Shown here: one piece after another, positions 9,746-19,636 of the stretch
How positions within the stretch are numbered: the stretch's first letter is position 1
How the letters are laid out: each line of letters begins with the position of its first letter
Assembly: GCA_021323675.1 (NCBI GenBank)
Contig: JAJPKP010000003.1
Coordinates: 21,796 to 85,795 of the forward strand
Length of the DNA: 64,000 bases
Direction of reading: 5' to 3'
From: Pseudomonadota bacterium
Lineage (GTDB): Bacteria; Desulfobacterota; Binatia; Binatales; Binataceae
The notes under the pieces: model-generated
The model's database searches: none
Seen by the model: the letters and a program-made list of their open reading frames with translations, nothing else
What the model was told of the DNA's origin: nothing
Translations under genes and position numbers: made by a program

Positions 9746-11452
9746 ATGATGCGGAATGAGGAAATCGCCAGGGTGCTCGATGAGATCGGCGACATGCTCG
9801 AGCTCGGCGGCGAAAATTTCTTTCGGGTCCGCGCCTATCACAACGCCGCACGCGCCATCCGCGATCAACCGGTTTCGGTGGCGGAATTGAGCGCCGACGA
9901 GATCGATGAGATACGCGGAATCGGCTCCGACCTCGCCGGCAAAATCACGACCCTCGTCAAGACCGGCGAGATGCCGCTGCATCGCGAGCTCTCCGCCAAA
10001 TTCCCCAGGGAGCTGCTCGAGCTGCGCGACATTCCCGGACTGGGCCCCAAGCGCGTCAAGATGCTCGCGGACCTCCTGCACATTCACGGCCGCGACGATC
10101 TCGAACGGGCGGCCAGATCCGGAAAGCTGCGCGAAATTCGCGGTTTCGGCGCAAAGAGCGAAGAGCGAATCCTGAAGGCGCTATCCAAGCCCGCCGCCGG
10201 CGCCGGCAAAAGGATTCTCTATTCCGAAGCGCTCGCCATCGCATCCAGACTGACTGCTCACCTCCGAAAATGCCGCGCCATACGCGAGATGGAAGTAGCG
10301 GGCAGTTTTCGCCGCTGCCGCGAGACCATCGGCGACCTCGACATCATCGCCTCGGCCTCGGAGTTCGAGCCGTGCATGAAGCAGCTCAGAAGTTTTCCCG
10401 ACGTGGCGCAGGTGCTCGGCTCCGGAGAAACCAAAACAACGGTAGTGTTGAAAGACGGCCTGCAGGTCGATCTTCGCGTGGTTCAGCCGCAGAGCTATGG
10501 CGCCGCGCTGATGTATTTCACGGGCTCCAAAGCGCACAACATCCACCTGCGGAGAATGGCCCAGGATCTCGGCTTGTTGCTCAGCGAATACGGACTATTC
10601 CGGGACAAGAAGATGCTCGCGGGCAAGACCGAGAACGAGGTTTACAAGTCGCTCGGCTTGCCGTGGATTCCGCCTGAATTGCGCGAAGATCGCGGCGAGA
10701 TCGAGGCTGCCTCCGCCGGACGGCTTCCCACACTCATTACAAGAACCGACTTGCGCGGCGACCTTCACACGCATTCCACGTACACCGACGGGCGCAGTTC
10801 GATCGAAGACATGGCGCGCCGCGCCCGGGAAATCGGACTCGAATATTTCGCGACAACCGACCATTCCCGCCGCGTGGCCATGGCGCACGGCCTGACTCCC
10901 GCGCGTCTTCGCGATCAATGGAAGGAAATCGATCAGGTGGCGGCGCGGCTCAAAGGCATCTCGCTGCTCAAAGGAATCGAAGTCGATATCCTGGACGACG
11001 GCGCACTTGACCTGCCGGACGATACTCTCGCTCAACTCGACTGGGTGGTCGCGTCGCTTCATTACAATCTGCGTGGCACTCGCGCGGAAATGACCCGGCG
11101 GCTGGTGAAGGCGATTCGCAATCCGTACGTCGACGTCATTGGGCATCCGAGCGGACGCCTGCTGGGCCATCGCGATCCCGTCGATTTCGATCTGTCGGAG
11201 GTTTTGCGCGTCGCCCGCGAAGAAGGCTGTGCGATGGAGGTGAACGCGCAACCCGATCGGCTCGACCTGACCGACACCGCCTGCATGGCGGCGAAGCACG
11301 CGGGAGTCAAACTCGTCATCTCGAGCGATTCGCATTCGCCGCGCGAGTTCGACCTGCTCGATTATGGCGTCAATCAGGCCCGGCGTGGATGGTTAGAGGC
11401 GTCCGACGTACTGAATACACGCACGCTCAAATCTCTGCGCGCCCGACGCTAG
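9746..11452 (+). CDS. polX: DNA polymerase/3'-5' exonuclease PolX
   Basis: The 568-residue protein has a helix-hairpin-helix domain (IPGLGPKRVKML near residues 91-103). A family X nucleotidyltransferase core follows, with GSFRRCRETIGDLDIIA carrying the metal-binding aspartates, and TGSKAHNIHLR. From about residue 330 a PHP domain begins (DLHTHSTYTDG, TTDHS, SSDSHSP) with the expected metal-binding His and Asp. It fills gaps and trims 3' ends in base excision repair. The C terminus appears complete. It follows the ACP by 13 bases and converges with malic enzyme. Confidence 0.95.
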   Translation: MMRNEEIARVLDEIGDMLELGGENFFRVRAYHNAARAIRDQPVSVAELSADEIDEIRGIGSDLAGKITTLVKTGEMPLHRELSAKFPRELLELRDIPGLGPKRVKMLADLLHIHGRDDLERAARSGKLREIRGFGAKSEERILKALSKPAAGAGKRILYSEALAIASRLTAHLRKCRAIREMEVAGSFRRCRETIGDLDIIASASEFEPCMKQLRSFPDVAQVLGSGETKTTVVLKDGLQVDLRVVQPQSYGAALMYFTGSKAHNIHLRRMAQDLGLLLSEYGLFRDKKMLAGKTENEVYKSLGLPWIPPELREDRGEIEAASAGRLPTLITRTDLRGDLHTHSTYTDGRSSIEDMARRAREIGLEYFATTDHSRRVAMAHGLTPARLRDQWKEIDQVAARLKGISLLKGIEVDILDDGALDLPDDTLAQLDWVVASLHYNLRGTRAEMTRRLVKAIRNPYVDVIGHPSGRLLGHRDPVDFDLSEVLRVAREEGCAMEVNAQPDRLDLTDTACMAAKHAGVKLVISSDSHSPREFDLLDYGVNQARRGWLEASDVLNTRTLKSLRARR

Positions 11453-11510
11453 AGCTTCCTCCTCCGGTCGCGCGTGGCATCGATTCTTCCATCCCCACGC
11501 CTTCGCGGAA

Positions 11511-13139
11511 TCAGACAAGACTCCGATAGCGCGGCTGATAGATGCTGGATCTCACGAGGGTTCCAACGTCGCTCGGCGCATTCACGCGCGCGAGCCCGCG
11601 GGCGAAAACGATCTCCGCTACGCGGCAGGCAGCCTCGATCTCGGTTCTAAGCAATTCCGACTGCGGCGGATATATCCGTCCTGCCTCCAGGTCGTGGGTC
11701 GTTACCTGATCGGCTACGGCGTGCGCGGCGGCCATGAACATCTCGCCCGTTACCCGGGTCGCGCCGGTCGCGTAGATCGCAAGGCCGATGGCCGGAAAGA
11801 TATAAACGTTGTTGCACTGGCCGGGGGTAAGCATCCGGCCGCGATAGTTTACAGGTTCGAACGGGCTCCCGCTCGCGAATATCGCGCGCCCATCGGACCA
11901 TCGGTACGCCTCCTCCGCGCTGCACTCGGATCGCGAGGTTGGATTCGAGAGAGCAAGGATTATCGGATGCCGGTTGATTCGCGCCATCGCCTCGATCACT
12001 TCCTGGTTGAACGCTTTCGCCGCGGTACTGACGCCGACGATCGCGGTAGGCCTGATCGATTCGATCGCGTTGACAAATTGTCGAGTGGCCGGATGGGAAT
12101 GGGCGTAGGGAGCCTGATAGTCGGCCAGATCCTGCCGGGAAGATTCGACCAGCCCGTTTCGATTGAAGAGCCATATATGCTCGCGAGCTTGCGGCGCCGA
12201 CAAGCCCTGCAACGCCATCGCCTCCGAAAGCATCCGCGCGATTCCCATCCCCGCCGATCCGGCGCCGAGCAGGAGAAAGCGTTGGTCACGAAGCTTGCCT
12301 CCGGTGATGCGCGTCGCGCTCAGCATCCCGGCAAGCACGACCGCGCCCGATCCTTGAATGTCGTCGTTGAAGCAACAGACCCGGTCGTGATAGCGGGCGA
12401 GCAGACGGAACGCATCGGCGCGTCCCCAATCCTCGAATTGAATGCAGCAGTTGGGAAATTCGGCCATCGCCGCGGCCACGAACTCCTCGACGAAGTCGTC
12501 CATTTCCGCGGCCGATGGGCGCCGCTGGCGCAACCCGGCATATAACGGATCGTTAAGAAGCGCTTCGTTGTTTGTTCCGCAGTCGAGAGTGACCGGCAGG
12601 GCGAGATGAGGTGGAACGCCGCCGCCCGCCGTGTAAAGCACCAGCTTGCCGATCGGAATCGGCATGCCGTGCACTCCGAGATCACCCAGGCCCAGGATAC
12701 GCTCGCCGCTGGTAACCACGATGAAACGAATGTCTCGTTCCGGCCAGTTGCGTATGACCTCGCGCACTCGCCCCTTGCGCTTGACCGAGAGGTATAGACC
12801 TCTCGGGGCCGGGTTTAGCTGGCCGAACTTAAGGCAAGCCTCGCCCACGGTCGGAGTGTAAACCAGCGGCATGAAGCGCGCCGGGTCGGACATGATCAGC
12901 CGAAAAAAGAGCGTCTCGTCGGTTTGCTGGAGAACCGACAAGTCGCGGTATTGATCCAATCCCGGGCGCATCTCCGCCATACGCCGGATAATTCGCTCGA
13001 TCTGTATCTGCTCGGAATCAACTGACTCGGGCAAAAGTCCGGTCAGCCCGAGCGACTCGCGCTCGGCTTCCGAAAAGGCGCCGGATTTGTTGAAACGCGG
13101 GTCGCGCAGAAGAGCCGCGCCGCGCCGTGTGGTCGTCAT
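11511..13139 (-). CDS. maeA: NAD-dependent malic enzyme
   Basis: The 542-residue product matches large bacterial malic enzymes (SfcA/MaeA). It has the YTPTVGEACLKF motif, ERILGLGDLGVHGMPIPIGKL with the catalytic Lys, FEDWGRADAF for the divalent metal, and a nucleotide-binding LLGAGSAGMGIARM. It converts malate to pyruvate and CO2 and yields NADH, which suits the pyruvate dehydrogenase operon nearby. I chose ATG 13139; the upstream opening up to 13271 lies inside the DksA-like gene. It starts 10 bases after the DksA-like gene, so the two are probably one transcript. Confidence 0.93.
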   Translation of the reverse strand: MTTTRRGAALLRDPRFNKSGAFSEAERESLGLTGLLPESVDSEQIQIERIIRRMAEMRPGLDQYRDLSVLQQTDETLFFRLIMSDPARFMPLVYTPTVGEACLKFGQLNPAPRGLYLSVKRKGRVREVIRNWPERDIRFIVVTSGERILGLGDLGVHGMPIPIGKLVLYTAGGGVPPHLALPVTLDCGTNNEALLNDPLYAGLRQRRPSAAEMDDFVEEFVAAAMAEFPNCCIQFEDWGRADAFRLLARYHDRVCCFNDDIQGSGAVVLAGMLSATRITGGKLRDQRFLLLGAGSAGMGIARMLSEAMALQGLSAPQAREHIWLFNRNGLVESSRQDLADYQAPYAHSHPATRQFVNAIESIRPTAIVGVSTAAKAFNQEVIEAMARINRHPIILALSNPTSRSECSAEEAYRWSDGRAIFASGSPFEPVNYRGRMLTPGQCNNVYIFPAIGLAIYATGATRVTGEMFMAAAHAVADQVTTHDLEAGRIYPPQSELLRTEIEAACRVAEIVFARGLARVNAPSDVGTLVRSSIYQPRYRSLV

Positions 13140-13149
13140 CGTGGCGTGG

Positions 13150-13725
13150 TCATTCGACCGGATGCTTGCGCGGACGGCCTCTGCGCCTTGCAGGTTTGGA
13201 AGCCTCCGGACCAAACGGTTCCTCGTGTTGAAAGGCCAGGTCCTCCTCGGCTTCGCGAGCGGACGTGGCAAGATGCTCGCGTTCGCCTGCTTCTCCCATC
13301 TCCTCCGGCAGGGTCCATTGATGATCGTACGGCGGGATCATCGTGCCCGCGCTCCAACCGTGTTTCGCCCGATTTCGCTTTGCCTGGCAATCGACACAAT
13401 AGGATGCGAATGGGAGCGCGATTAGCCTCTCGATGGCGATGGGTTCGTGGCATCCCTTGCACTCGCCGTATTTTCCCTGGTCGAGGCGAGACAGCGCCTC
13501 ATCGATAAACTGGAGTTTTTCCTCGGCCCTCGCGATAAGACCCGCCGATGTCTCCACGTCGGCGGAAGCACGCGCAACGTCCATTTCGTCCGCCGGAGGA
13601 GGCTCGGCCTGTTGCCCCTGATCTCTGCGTAGTTCCCTGATGCGTTCGTAGGTCATGTCGCGGAGCCTGATGAGCACGCCCCTGAGCATTTCGGTGCGAT
13701 CTGCATTCACGGTTCCCATGCCCAA
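13150..13725 (-). CDS. DksA/TraR-family zinc-finger protein with a basic C-terminal tail
   Basis: The 191-residue protein starts with a helical hairpin (about residues 10-90). A C4 zinc finger follows near 95-120, CKGC...CVDC, typical of DksA/TraR proteins, which enter the RNA polymerase secondary channel and work with ppGpp. The protein then has a linker of about 70 residues and a basic end, RRRGRPRKHPVE, that resembles an AT-hook. DksA itself lacks this tail. It may therefore also bind DNA, as Myxococcus CarD-type proteins do with AT-hooks; this is inference. It leads an operon with malic enzyme and diverges from a DUF2267 gene. Confidence 0.82.
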   Translation of the reverse strand: MGMGTVNADRTEMLRGVLIRLRDMTYERIRELRRDQGQQAEPPPADEMDVARASADVETSAGLIARAEEKLQFIDEALSRLDQGKYGECKGCHEPIAIERLIALPFASYCVDCQAKRNRAKHGWSAGTMIPPYDHQWTLPEEMGEAGEREHLATSAREAEEDLAFQHEEPFGPEASKPARRRGRPRKHPVE

Positions 13726-13975
13726 CTGATACGCAAGAGGCGAGCCACTTGGCGGGTGCTGATGATCGGTGGATCGATAACGGTTGGATACAAGGCTTTC
13801 GAACAGGCTGTCTCCGAAGGCGCCAGTCCTTGCGACGCCTCGTCAGAACCAGGCTCGAGCACCATTCTGGGCGTCGCGCCGATCGCCGCAAAATTGCGGC
13901 TATGGCCGAGACTTTATCGGCACAAGAGATGCTCCCCCATAGGGCGCAGTCCAGCTCTCAGTCGAGGTTACAGCC

Positions 13976-14425
13976 GTGGACGAAAACAAATTTCTGCGAG
14001 AAATTGAAAACCGGACCAACCTGCCAAGAGATAAAGCCTTCAACATCGCCATCGCCGTGCTACAGGAGCTGCACGACCGTCTGAGCCCGAAAGAGGCAGA
14101 CGATCTTGCCGCGCAATTGCCGGGAGACCTTAAAGCCCGATGGCACGCGTTCGACATCCCCGATCGCGAGGTAAGCCGAACGCATCGAAAGGATTTTGTC
14201 CGCCATATCGCGGAAGTCGCGGAAATCGACGAGTTGGAAGCCGGCCGCGCCCTGCTCGCCACCTTTAAGGCTTTGCAGATGATGCTCGCCAGCCCTACCG
14301 GCAGCGAGGGAGAGGCGTGGGATGTATTCAGCCAGCTTCCGAAGGATCTCAAGCGCCTCTGGATTCAGGCCGCCGGACCGATTCCGAAGAAGCCTGCCAG
14401 GACTACCCGGGCCCCTGCGCGGTAG
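13976..14425 (+). CDS. DUF2267 protein
   Basis: The 149-residue protein looks like two copies of a helical half-domain of about 70 residues, as in DUF2267. The first copy runs over FLREIENRTNL...LPGDLKARWHAF and the second over DFVRHIAEVAEI...LPKDLKRLWI. Such proteins are small, cytosolic and common in stress islands; function is unknown. The start is GTG 13976, preceded by CGAGGTTACAGCC, which gives a weak binding site. It converges with hypE, with a 66-base gap. Its promoter lies in the 250 bases shared with the DksA-like gene. Confidence 0.75.
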   Translation: MDENKFLREIENRTNLPRDKAFNIAIAVLQELHDRLSPKEADDLAAQLPGDLKARWHAFDIPDREVSRTHRKDFVRHIAEVAEIDELEAGRALLATFKALQMMLASPTGSEGEAWDVFSQLPKDLKRLWIQAAGPIPKKPARTTRAPAR

Positions 14426-14491
14426 GAACGGTTCCTTTTGAGAGGCGTTAGCGCGCGCGGCTGAATGGTCGCGCGGGCCAATCCGCGCGGC

Positions 14492-15559
14492 TCAGCAGAT
14501 TCGCGGCAGTTGAGCGCCTGCCAGCACTTCAAGGAGGCGGGTCGTGCCGAACGCGGTTCGCAACAAGACGCGCGATCTGCCCAGCGCGGTCACCGTTCCG
14601 ATTCGGCAAGAGCCGGACCCGATCGCGTGGGTTCTCATTGCATCCAGCACCCGGTCAGCGTCCGCATCGGCAACGATCGCGAGCAGCCTGCCCTCGCAGG
14701 CGACATACAGCGGGTCGAGGCCGAGCAGTTCGCATGCGGCGCGGACGGCGGCGCGGACGGGCACGGCGGCTTCGTCGATCATTATTTCCGCTCCCGCGCC
14801 TTTTGCGAGCTCATTCAGGATCGTGGCGACTCCTCCCCGAGTCGGATCGCGCATGCATCGGATCGCACTGCCGCTCTCGAGCATCGTTGCGACCAATGCG
14901 TTGAGCGGGGCGCAGTCGCTGAGAAGCGTGGTTTCGAATTGCAGTCCCTCCCGCGCCGACATGACCGCGATACCGTGATCGCCGATTGGTCCGCTTGCCA
15001 GCACAGCATCGCCCGCTCGGACATTTTCGGGACCGAGCCTCAGACCCTCCGGGAGCACGCCGATTCCGCTCGTGGTGATAAAAAGGCCGTCGGCTTTGCC
15101 GCGCTCGACCACCTTGGTGTCGGCGGCGACGATCTGAATACCGGCTCGACTCGCCGCATCGCGCATCGAGTGAACTATCGCGCGCAGCTCGTCAATCGGA
15201 AGCCCTTCTTCAAGGATAAAAGCCGCCGAGAGTCCGAGCGGACGCCCTCCCATCACCGCCAGATCGTTGATCGTTCCGTTGACCGCAAGCGATCCGATGT
15301 CGCCGCCAGGAAAGCGCAGCGGGTTAACCACAAACGAATCCGTAGTGAAGACCGCTCGGCTGGCGCCGATATCGAATTCCGCGCCGTCAGCAAGCCGATC
15401 GAGGATAGGATTCGAAAGCGCCGGCAGAAACGTTGTGCTCACCAGGTCCGCCGTCAATCTTCCGCCGCTTCCATGTCCCAATACGACAACATCGCCCCTG
15501 GGCCCCGGCGCCGGGCAGAAGATGGCCGGCGAAGTTCCACTTTTGTTGTCGCCGCTCAT
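14492..15559 (-). CDS. hypE: hydrogenase maturation protein HypE
   Basis: The 355-residue protein is an AIR-synthase (PurM)-like ATPase with the HypE opening [15 protein letters not shown], a central DSFVV...[16 protein letters not shown], and the terminal PRIC. The final cysteine carries the carbamoyl group from HypF, which is dehydrated to the cyanide ligand of the active-site iron. I chose ATG 15559, which overlaps the hypD stop as ATGA. It is the last gene of the hydrogenase operon. Confidence 0.96.
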   Translation of the reverse strand: MSGDNKSGTSPAIFCPAPGPRGDVVVLGHGSGGRLTADLVSTTFLPALSNPILDRLADGAEFDIGASRAVFTTDSFVVNPLRFPGGDIGSLAVNGTINDLAVMGGRPLGLSAAFILEEGLPIDELRAIVHSMRDAASRAGIQIVAADTKVVERGKADGLFITTSGIGVLPEGLRLGPENVRAGDAVLASGPIGDHGIAVMSAREGLQFETTLLSDCAPLNALVATMLESGSAIRCMRDPTRGGVATILNELAKGAGAEIMIDEAAVPVRAAVRAACELLGLDPLYVACEGRLLAIVADADADRVLDAMRTHAIGSGSCRIGTVTALGRSRVLLRTAFGTTRLLEVLAGAQLPRIC

Positions 15560-16665
15560 TTCGTCTCTCCCATCGCCGACGGCTGCCTTCCCGCGCGATA
15601 ATAGGCGGCGCATGCTCCCTCAGATGAGACCATCGGCGCTCCTAGCGGCCGTTCCGGCGAGCACAACGTCCCAAACGCCGGGCACTCGGGAGGTTTAAGC
15701 ACCCCGCGCAATACCTCTCCGGCGCGACATTCGGGGGGTTCGACAGCGGTCGGTACGGCCAATCCAAACCGGCGGACAGCATCGTACACGGCGAACCTGT
15801 CGCTGAGCCTCATCGCGCCCTTTGGCAAGGCGTCCAGCCCGCGCCATCGGCGATCGGCAAAGGTGAACACCTGCTCGATCAGCGCTCTTGCAGCAAGATT
15901 GCCATCTTTGCGAACGGACCTTGCGTACTGGTTTTCGACTTCCGCCCGTCCCTGCTCGAGTTGCGCGACGCACATCGCCACGCCCTGCACCAGGTCCACC
16001 GGTTCGAAACCCGTCACGACGATGGGCACTTTGAACTTCGCGACGATCGGCAGATATTCGTCGATTCCCATGATCGTGCAAACGTGACCGGCCGCGAGGA
16101 ATCCCTGCACATGATTGTCGCTGGATGAAAGGATCGCCTCGATCGCGGGCGGCACCCGAACGTGCGCCGATATGACCGAAAAATTGGGCACCTTGGTGCG
16201 CGCGGCCTCCCGCACCGCCATCGCGGTAGTCGGCGCGGTGGTTTCGAATCCGACCGCGAAAAACACGACTTCACGGTCCGGCTTGCGACGGGCCAGCGCC
16301 AGCGCATCCAGCGGCGAATATACGATCCGGACGTCCGCGCCCGCCGCTCGCGCATCGAACAGATCGCCGCTCGAACCGGGCACGCGAAGCATGTCGCCGA
16401 ACGAGCAGAGCGTCACGCCCGGGCGCTTGGCGATCGCAATCGCCAGATCGATCATCTCGATCGGCGTCACGCATACCGGGCATCCGGGACCGTGGACCAG
16501 CGTTATCTCGCGGGGCAGGAGTTCATCGAGTCCGTAGCGCAAGATCGTATGGGTCTGGCCGCCGCAGACTTCCATTATCGTCCATGGACGGGTAACGGAT
16601 CCGCGAAGCTGGTCGAGCAGCGTCCGCACCGCTGCCGCGTCGCGGAACTCATCGACAAACTTCAT
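15556..16665 (-). CDS. hypD: hydrogenase maturation protein HypD
   Basis: The 369-residue protein has the conserved HypD motifs: CGGQTHT near residue 34, GPGCPVC near 59, the [13 protein letters not shown] loop, and a [4Fe-4S] set of late cysteines ([25 protein letters not shown]). It is the scaffold with HypC on which iron receives CN and CO. Start ATG 16665 overlaps the hypC stop (ATGA); the longer upstream opening covers hypC in another frame. It is translationally coupled to hypE downstream. Confidence 0.97.
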   Translation of the reverse strand: MKFVDEFRDAAAVRTLLDQLRGSVTRPWTIMEVCGGQTHTILRYGLDELLPREITLVHGPGCPVCVTPIEMIDLAIAIAKRPGVTLCSFGDMLRVPGSSGDLFDARAAGADVRIVYSPLDALALARRKPDREVVFFAVGFETTAPTTAMAVREAARTKVPNFSVISAHVRVPPAIEAILSSSDNHVQGFLAAGHVCTIMGIDEYLPIVAKFKVPIVVTGFEPVDLVQGVAMCVAQLEQGRAEVENQYARSVRKDGNLAARALIEQVFTFADRRWRGLDALPKGAMRLSDRFAVYDAVRRFGLAVPTAVEPPECRAGEVLRGVLKPPECPAFGTLCSPERPLGAPMVSSEGACAAYYRAGRQPSAMGETK

Positions 16666-16913
16666 CGGTCCTTCTCCTCGGAGCCGGCTTGCGTTTCCAG
16701 CTCCTCGATCAGCTCGAGCGTGCGCGCGGCCTCGTCCGGATCCACCCTGCTGATCGCGAACCCGGCGTGAACGATTACATAATCGTTCACTTCCGCTTCC
16801 GCGACGTACGCGAGACACGCCCTGCGCGTCACGCCGCCGAAATCGATGTCGCCCATGCGCAGCCCCTGTTCGTCAACGATCCTGACTATTCGGCCCGGAA
16901 CGCCGAGACACAT
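16662..16913 (-). CDS. hypC: hydrogenase maturation chaperone HypC
   Basis: The 83-residue product starts with MCLGVPGRI, the HypC/HupF signature. Cys2 binds iron and the immature large subunit. It has the small beta-barrel wording [14 protein letters not shown] and [14 protein letters not shown] 16913 is inside the 3' end of the protease-HypF gene (28 bases of overlap). It hands the iron centre to the large subunit with HypD. Confidence 0.97.
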   Translation of the reverse strand: MCLGVPGRIVRIVDEQGLRMGDIDFGGVTRRACLAYVAEAEVNDYVIVHAGFAISRVDPDEAARTLELIEELETQAGSEEKDR

Positions 16914-19636
16914 TGTGAACCTCCTGAAGCGGTTTGCACCGCCGCAATCGCGGCCTGGCCGAGGGCGAGGCCGCCATCGTTGGCGGGAACCCGGCGATGC
17001 GCGAGGACTGTGAAGCCCCGCTCTTCCATCCTTTCGATTGTCGCGGCAAGCAGCAGCCGGTTTTGAAAGCATCCGCCGCTCAAGGCAACCGTACGAATTC
17101 CGGTTTCCGCGCGCGCGTGTACGGCCATGCTCGCCGCCGCGGCGGCGATGGTCTCGTGAAAGGCGCGCGCAATCTTCTCGACGGGAGTTCGATGCTCCAG
17201 GTCGGCGATGATCGCGGCAAGTATCCGGTTCGTCCGCATCACGCCATCGCGCAGCGAGAAGGGATATACGTGTTTCACCGGAGCCGAACTGCGAGCCAGG
17301 GTCTCCAGCTCGATCGCCGCTTGTGCCTCGTATGTGGTCCTGCCGCACACTCCAAGCAGCGCCGCAACCGCATCGAACAGGCGCCCGCAACTCGAAGTTT
17401 GAAACGTATTGATTCCGCGCTCGATCATCCTTGCGATGATTCTTGCATTCTCTTCGCCCGCCAGCGTTGCGGCCAGGCCGGAGAAGATCGGACCGAAGGA
17501 GCCGAGCAAAAATGCGGCGGCGATTCGGCCCGGATGCCGCAGCGCCGCGTCTCCGCCCGCAAGCGGCAGATACTCAAGATGCGACAAGCGCCGAAATCCC
17601 TCATAGTCGGCGACCATCGCCTCGCCGCCCCAGATGCATCCATCGGGCCCGTATCCTGCGCCGTCGAAGGCAATTCCGATGACCGGTCCATCGTGTCCGT
17701 TATCAGCCGCGCATGATGCGATATGCGCGTGATGGTGCTGCACGGCGAGTGTTTGCATCCGCAGTTCTTCCGCGATCGACCGCGCGACCGATTGCGGATG
17801 AAGATCGTGTACCGCAATCGCGGGTCTGACCCCGCTCATGGCGATCCATTTTTCGAGCGAATCGCGGAAATGCTCGCGGGTCCCGAGATTTTCGAGAGTT
17901 CCGACATACTGGCTCATCAGGGCTGTGCTGCCGGACAGCATGCAGAAGTTGTTCTTTATGTCGCCGCCTACTCCCAGAATCGGCGCCCTGGCCGCGACCG
18001 GCACTTTCAAGGAGCGCGGGGTGTATCCGCGGCTGAGCCGAATCGGCTGCGAGCCCTTAGGCCCGGCGATCCAGACGCTGTCGTCGCAGCGCTGATGAAT
18101 CGGCCGATCGTGAAGCAGCATCGCATCGACTTCGGCGGCAAAAGTCGCTCGGATTTCACTCGCGTCGCGCGCGAGCGGCGCTCCCGGCCGATTTGCACTG
18201 GTCATGACCAGCGGCCCTCCGGCATCGCGCACCAGCAGCAGATGGAGAGGCGAATACGCGAGCATGATTCCGACATGATCGTTGTTGGGTGCGATCGAGG
18301 AAGCGAGTCCGCTCTCCGTTCTCTTGCGAAGCAGCACGATTGGAGCCGACGGACTGGCAAGCAAATGAGCTTCCTCGTCGGAGACGATCGCAAAGCGGCG
18401 CGCGGAGTCGATCGAATCGACCATCACCGCCAGCGGCTTGAATGGCCGCCTTTTCACGGCGCGAAGCCGTGCGACCGCCTCGTCGTTGGCGGCGTCGCAA
18501 GCCAGATGCGCGCCGCCCACTCCCAAAACCGCAACGATACCGCCGCTGCGCAGGATCGCCGCCGCATCGGCGATGCAATCGGTATCGCTCGATGGCGCGC
18601 CGCGGCCCGACCGGCACGACTCGAGCCATGCGCGCGGACCGCATCGCGAACAGGCGATGGGCTCCGCCCGAAAGCGCCGGTCCGATGGGTCCAGGTACTC
18701 GCGAGCGCATTGGTCGCATAGCTGAAATTCAGACAATGTAGTTGTCGCGCGATCGTAGGGAAGTGCGCGCACGACGGTGAATCGCGGGCCGCAAGCGGTG
18801 CAGTTGATGAAGGGATAGCGATAACGGCGATTTTCCGGATCCAGAATTTCCCCCGAGCAGTCGTTGCAAATCGCCAGATCGGGAGGAATTGTCGTCGCGG
18901 TTCTGCCGCGCTCGCTCGGCATCGCGCGAAATTCCCGCCGGTCGGTGACCGGCAAGCGCTCGACCTCGACATCCTCGATAACCGCGGCGGCCGGACGCTC
19001 ATCCATCATGCGGCGGCGAAACTCGCGCACCCGATCGCGGCCGCCTTCGATTTCGATTTCGAGCCCGGCAGGGACGTTTCGCACCAGTCCCCCAAGGTCC
19101 ATCGATTCCGCCAAACGCCACACAAACGGCCGCATCCCCACGCCCTGGACCGTTCCGGCGACCAGCAGCCGCTCGCGCACGCGATTGTCGAATGCGGCGG
19201 CCCAGGATCTCACGCGCTCCAGAAGGAGATGCATTTCCTTGCCGATGCTCGCGCTCAGGCCGTTTAGGCCACTCGCATGCCCGGGCTTGATTTCCAGGCC
19301 GATTACTCTGCCGCGCTTGGGCAGCCGTCCCAGCGCGCGCGCAAGCTGAATCGCGGACACTACATCCAGATCGTGCGATGAAACGAAATGCGCGGGCGCG
19401 CTGTCGAGCTCGTCAAGCCCCAGTTCGTGAATCCTGCCCGGAGGCGACTCCGAGCGGACCGCATCGATCAGGATCACCGCTTCGGCGCCATCCAGCAGGT
19501 CGAGCAGCGAAGCACCCGGCCGATCCGCGGCTATCACCTCACAGTCCCGGGGAGGATCCGCGGCAAGAATTCGAGCGGCTTCCAGCCCGACGGCGTCGTC
19601 GCCGAACGGACTGCCAATTCCGATAATCCGAATCAA
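16886..19636 (-). CDS. hypF: fusion of hydrogenase maturation endopeptidase (HycI/HyaD family) with HypF carbamoyltransferase
   Basis: One uninterrupted 916-residue frame holds two enzymes. Residues 1-150 are a hydrogenase protease: IRIIGIGSPFGDDAVGLEAA, then ILIDAV and SSHDLD, placing the expected metal-site residues (D14, D58, H88). The family would cut the C-terminal tail from the large subunit. From about residue 155 a full HypF follows: acylphosphatase domain (GTVQGVGMRPF), two C2C2 zinc fingers (CNDC...CTAC, CDQC...CSRC), a YrdC-like domain and a carbamoyltransferase domain with HHHAHIA. I chose TTG 19636 because it overlaps the large-subunit stop as TTGA, GAGGAG precedes it, and the protease fold begins at once; an upstream start at 19714 is possible. 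The downstream end overlaps hypC. Confidence 0.93.
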   Translation of the reverse strand: MIRIIGIGSPFGDDAVGLEAARILAADPPRDCEVIAADRPGASLLDLLDGAEAVILIDAVRSESPPGRIHELGLDELDSAPAHFVSSHDLDVVSAIQLARALGRLPKRGRVIGLEIKPGHASGLNGLSASIGKEMHLLLERVRSWAAAFDNRVRERLLVAGTVQGVGMRPFVWRLAESMDLGGLVRNVPAGLEIEIEGGRDRVREFRRRMMDERPAAAVIEDVEVERLPVTDRREFRAMPSERGRTATTIPPDLAICNDCSGEILDPENRRYRYPFINCTACGPRFTVVRALPYDRATTTLSEFQLCDQCAREYLDPSDRRFRAEPIACSRCGPRAWLESCRSGRGAPSSDTDCIADAAAILRSGGIVAVLGVGGAHLACDAANDEAVARLRAVKRRPFKPLAVMVDSIDSARRFAIVSDEEAHLLASPSAPIVLLRKRTESGLASSIAPNNDHVGIMLAYSPLHLLLVRDAGGPLVMTSANRPGAPLARDASEIRATFAAEVDAMLLHDRPIHQRCDDSVWIAGPKGSQPIRLSRGYTPRSLKVPVAARAPILGVGGDIKNNFCMLSGSTALMSQYVGTLENLGTREHFRDSLEKWIAMSGVRPAIAVHDLHPQSVARSIAEELRMQTLAVQHHHAHIASCAADNGHDGPVIGIAFDGAGYGPDGCIWGGEAMVADYEGFRRLSHLEYLPLAGGDAALRHPGRIAAAFLLGSFGPIFSGLAATLAGEENARIIARMIERGINTFQTSSCGRLFDAVAALLGVCGRTTYEAQAAIELETLARSSAPVKHVYPFSLRDGVMRTNRILAAIIADLEHRTPVEKIARAFHETIAAAAASMAVHARAETGIRTVALSGGCFQNRLLLAATIERMEERGFTVLAHRRVPANDGGLALGQAAIAAVQTASGGSQCVSAFRAE

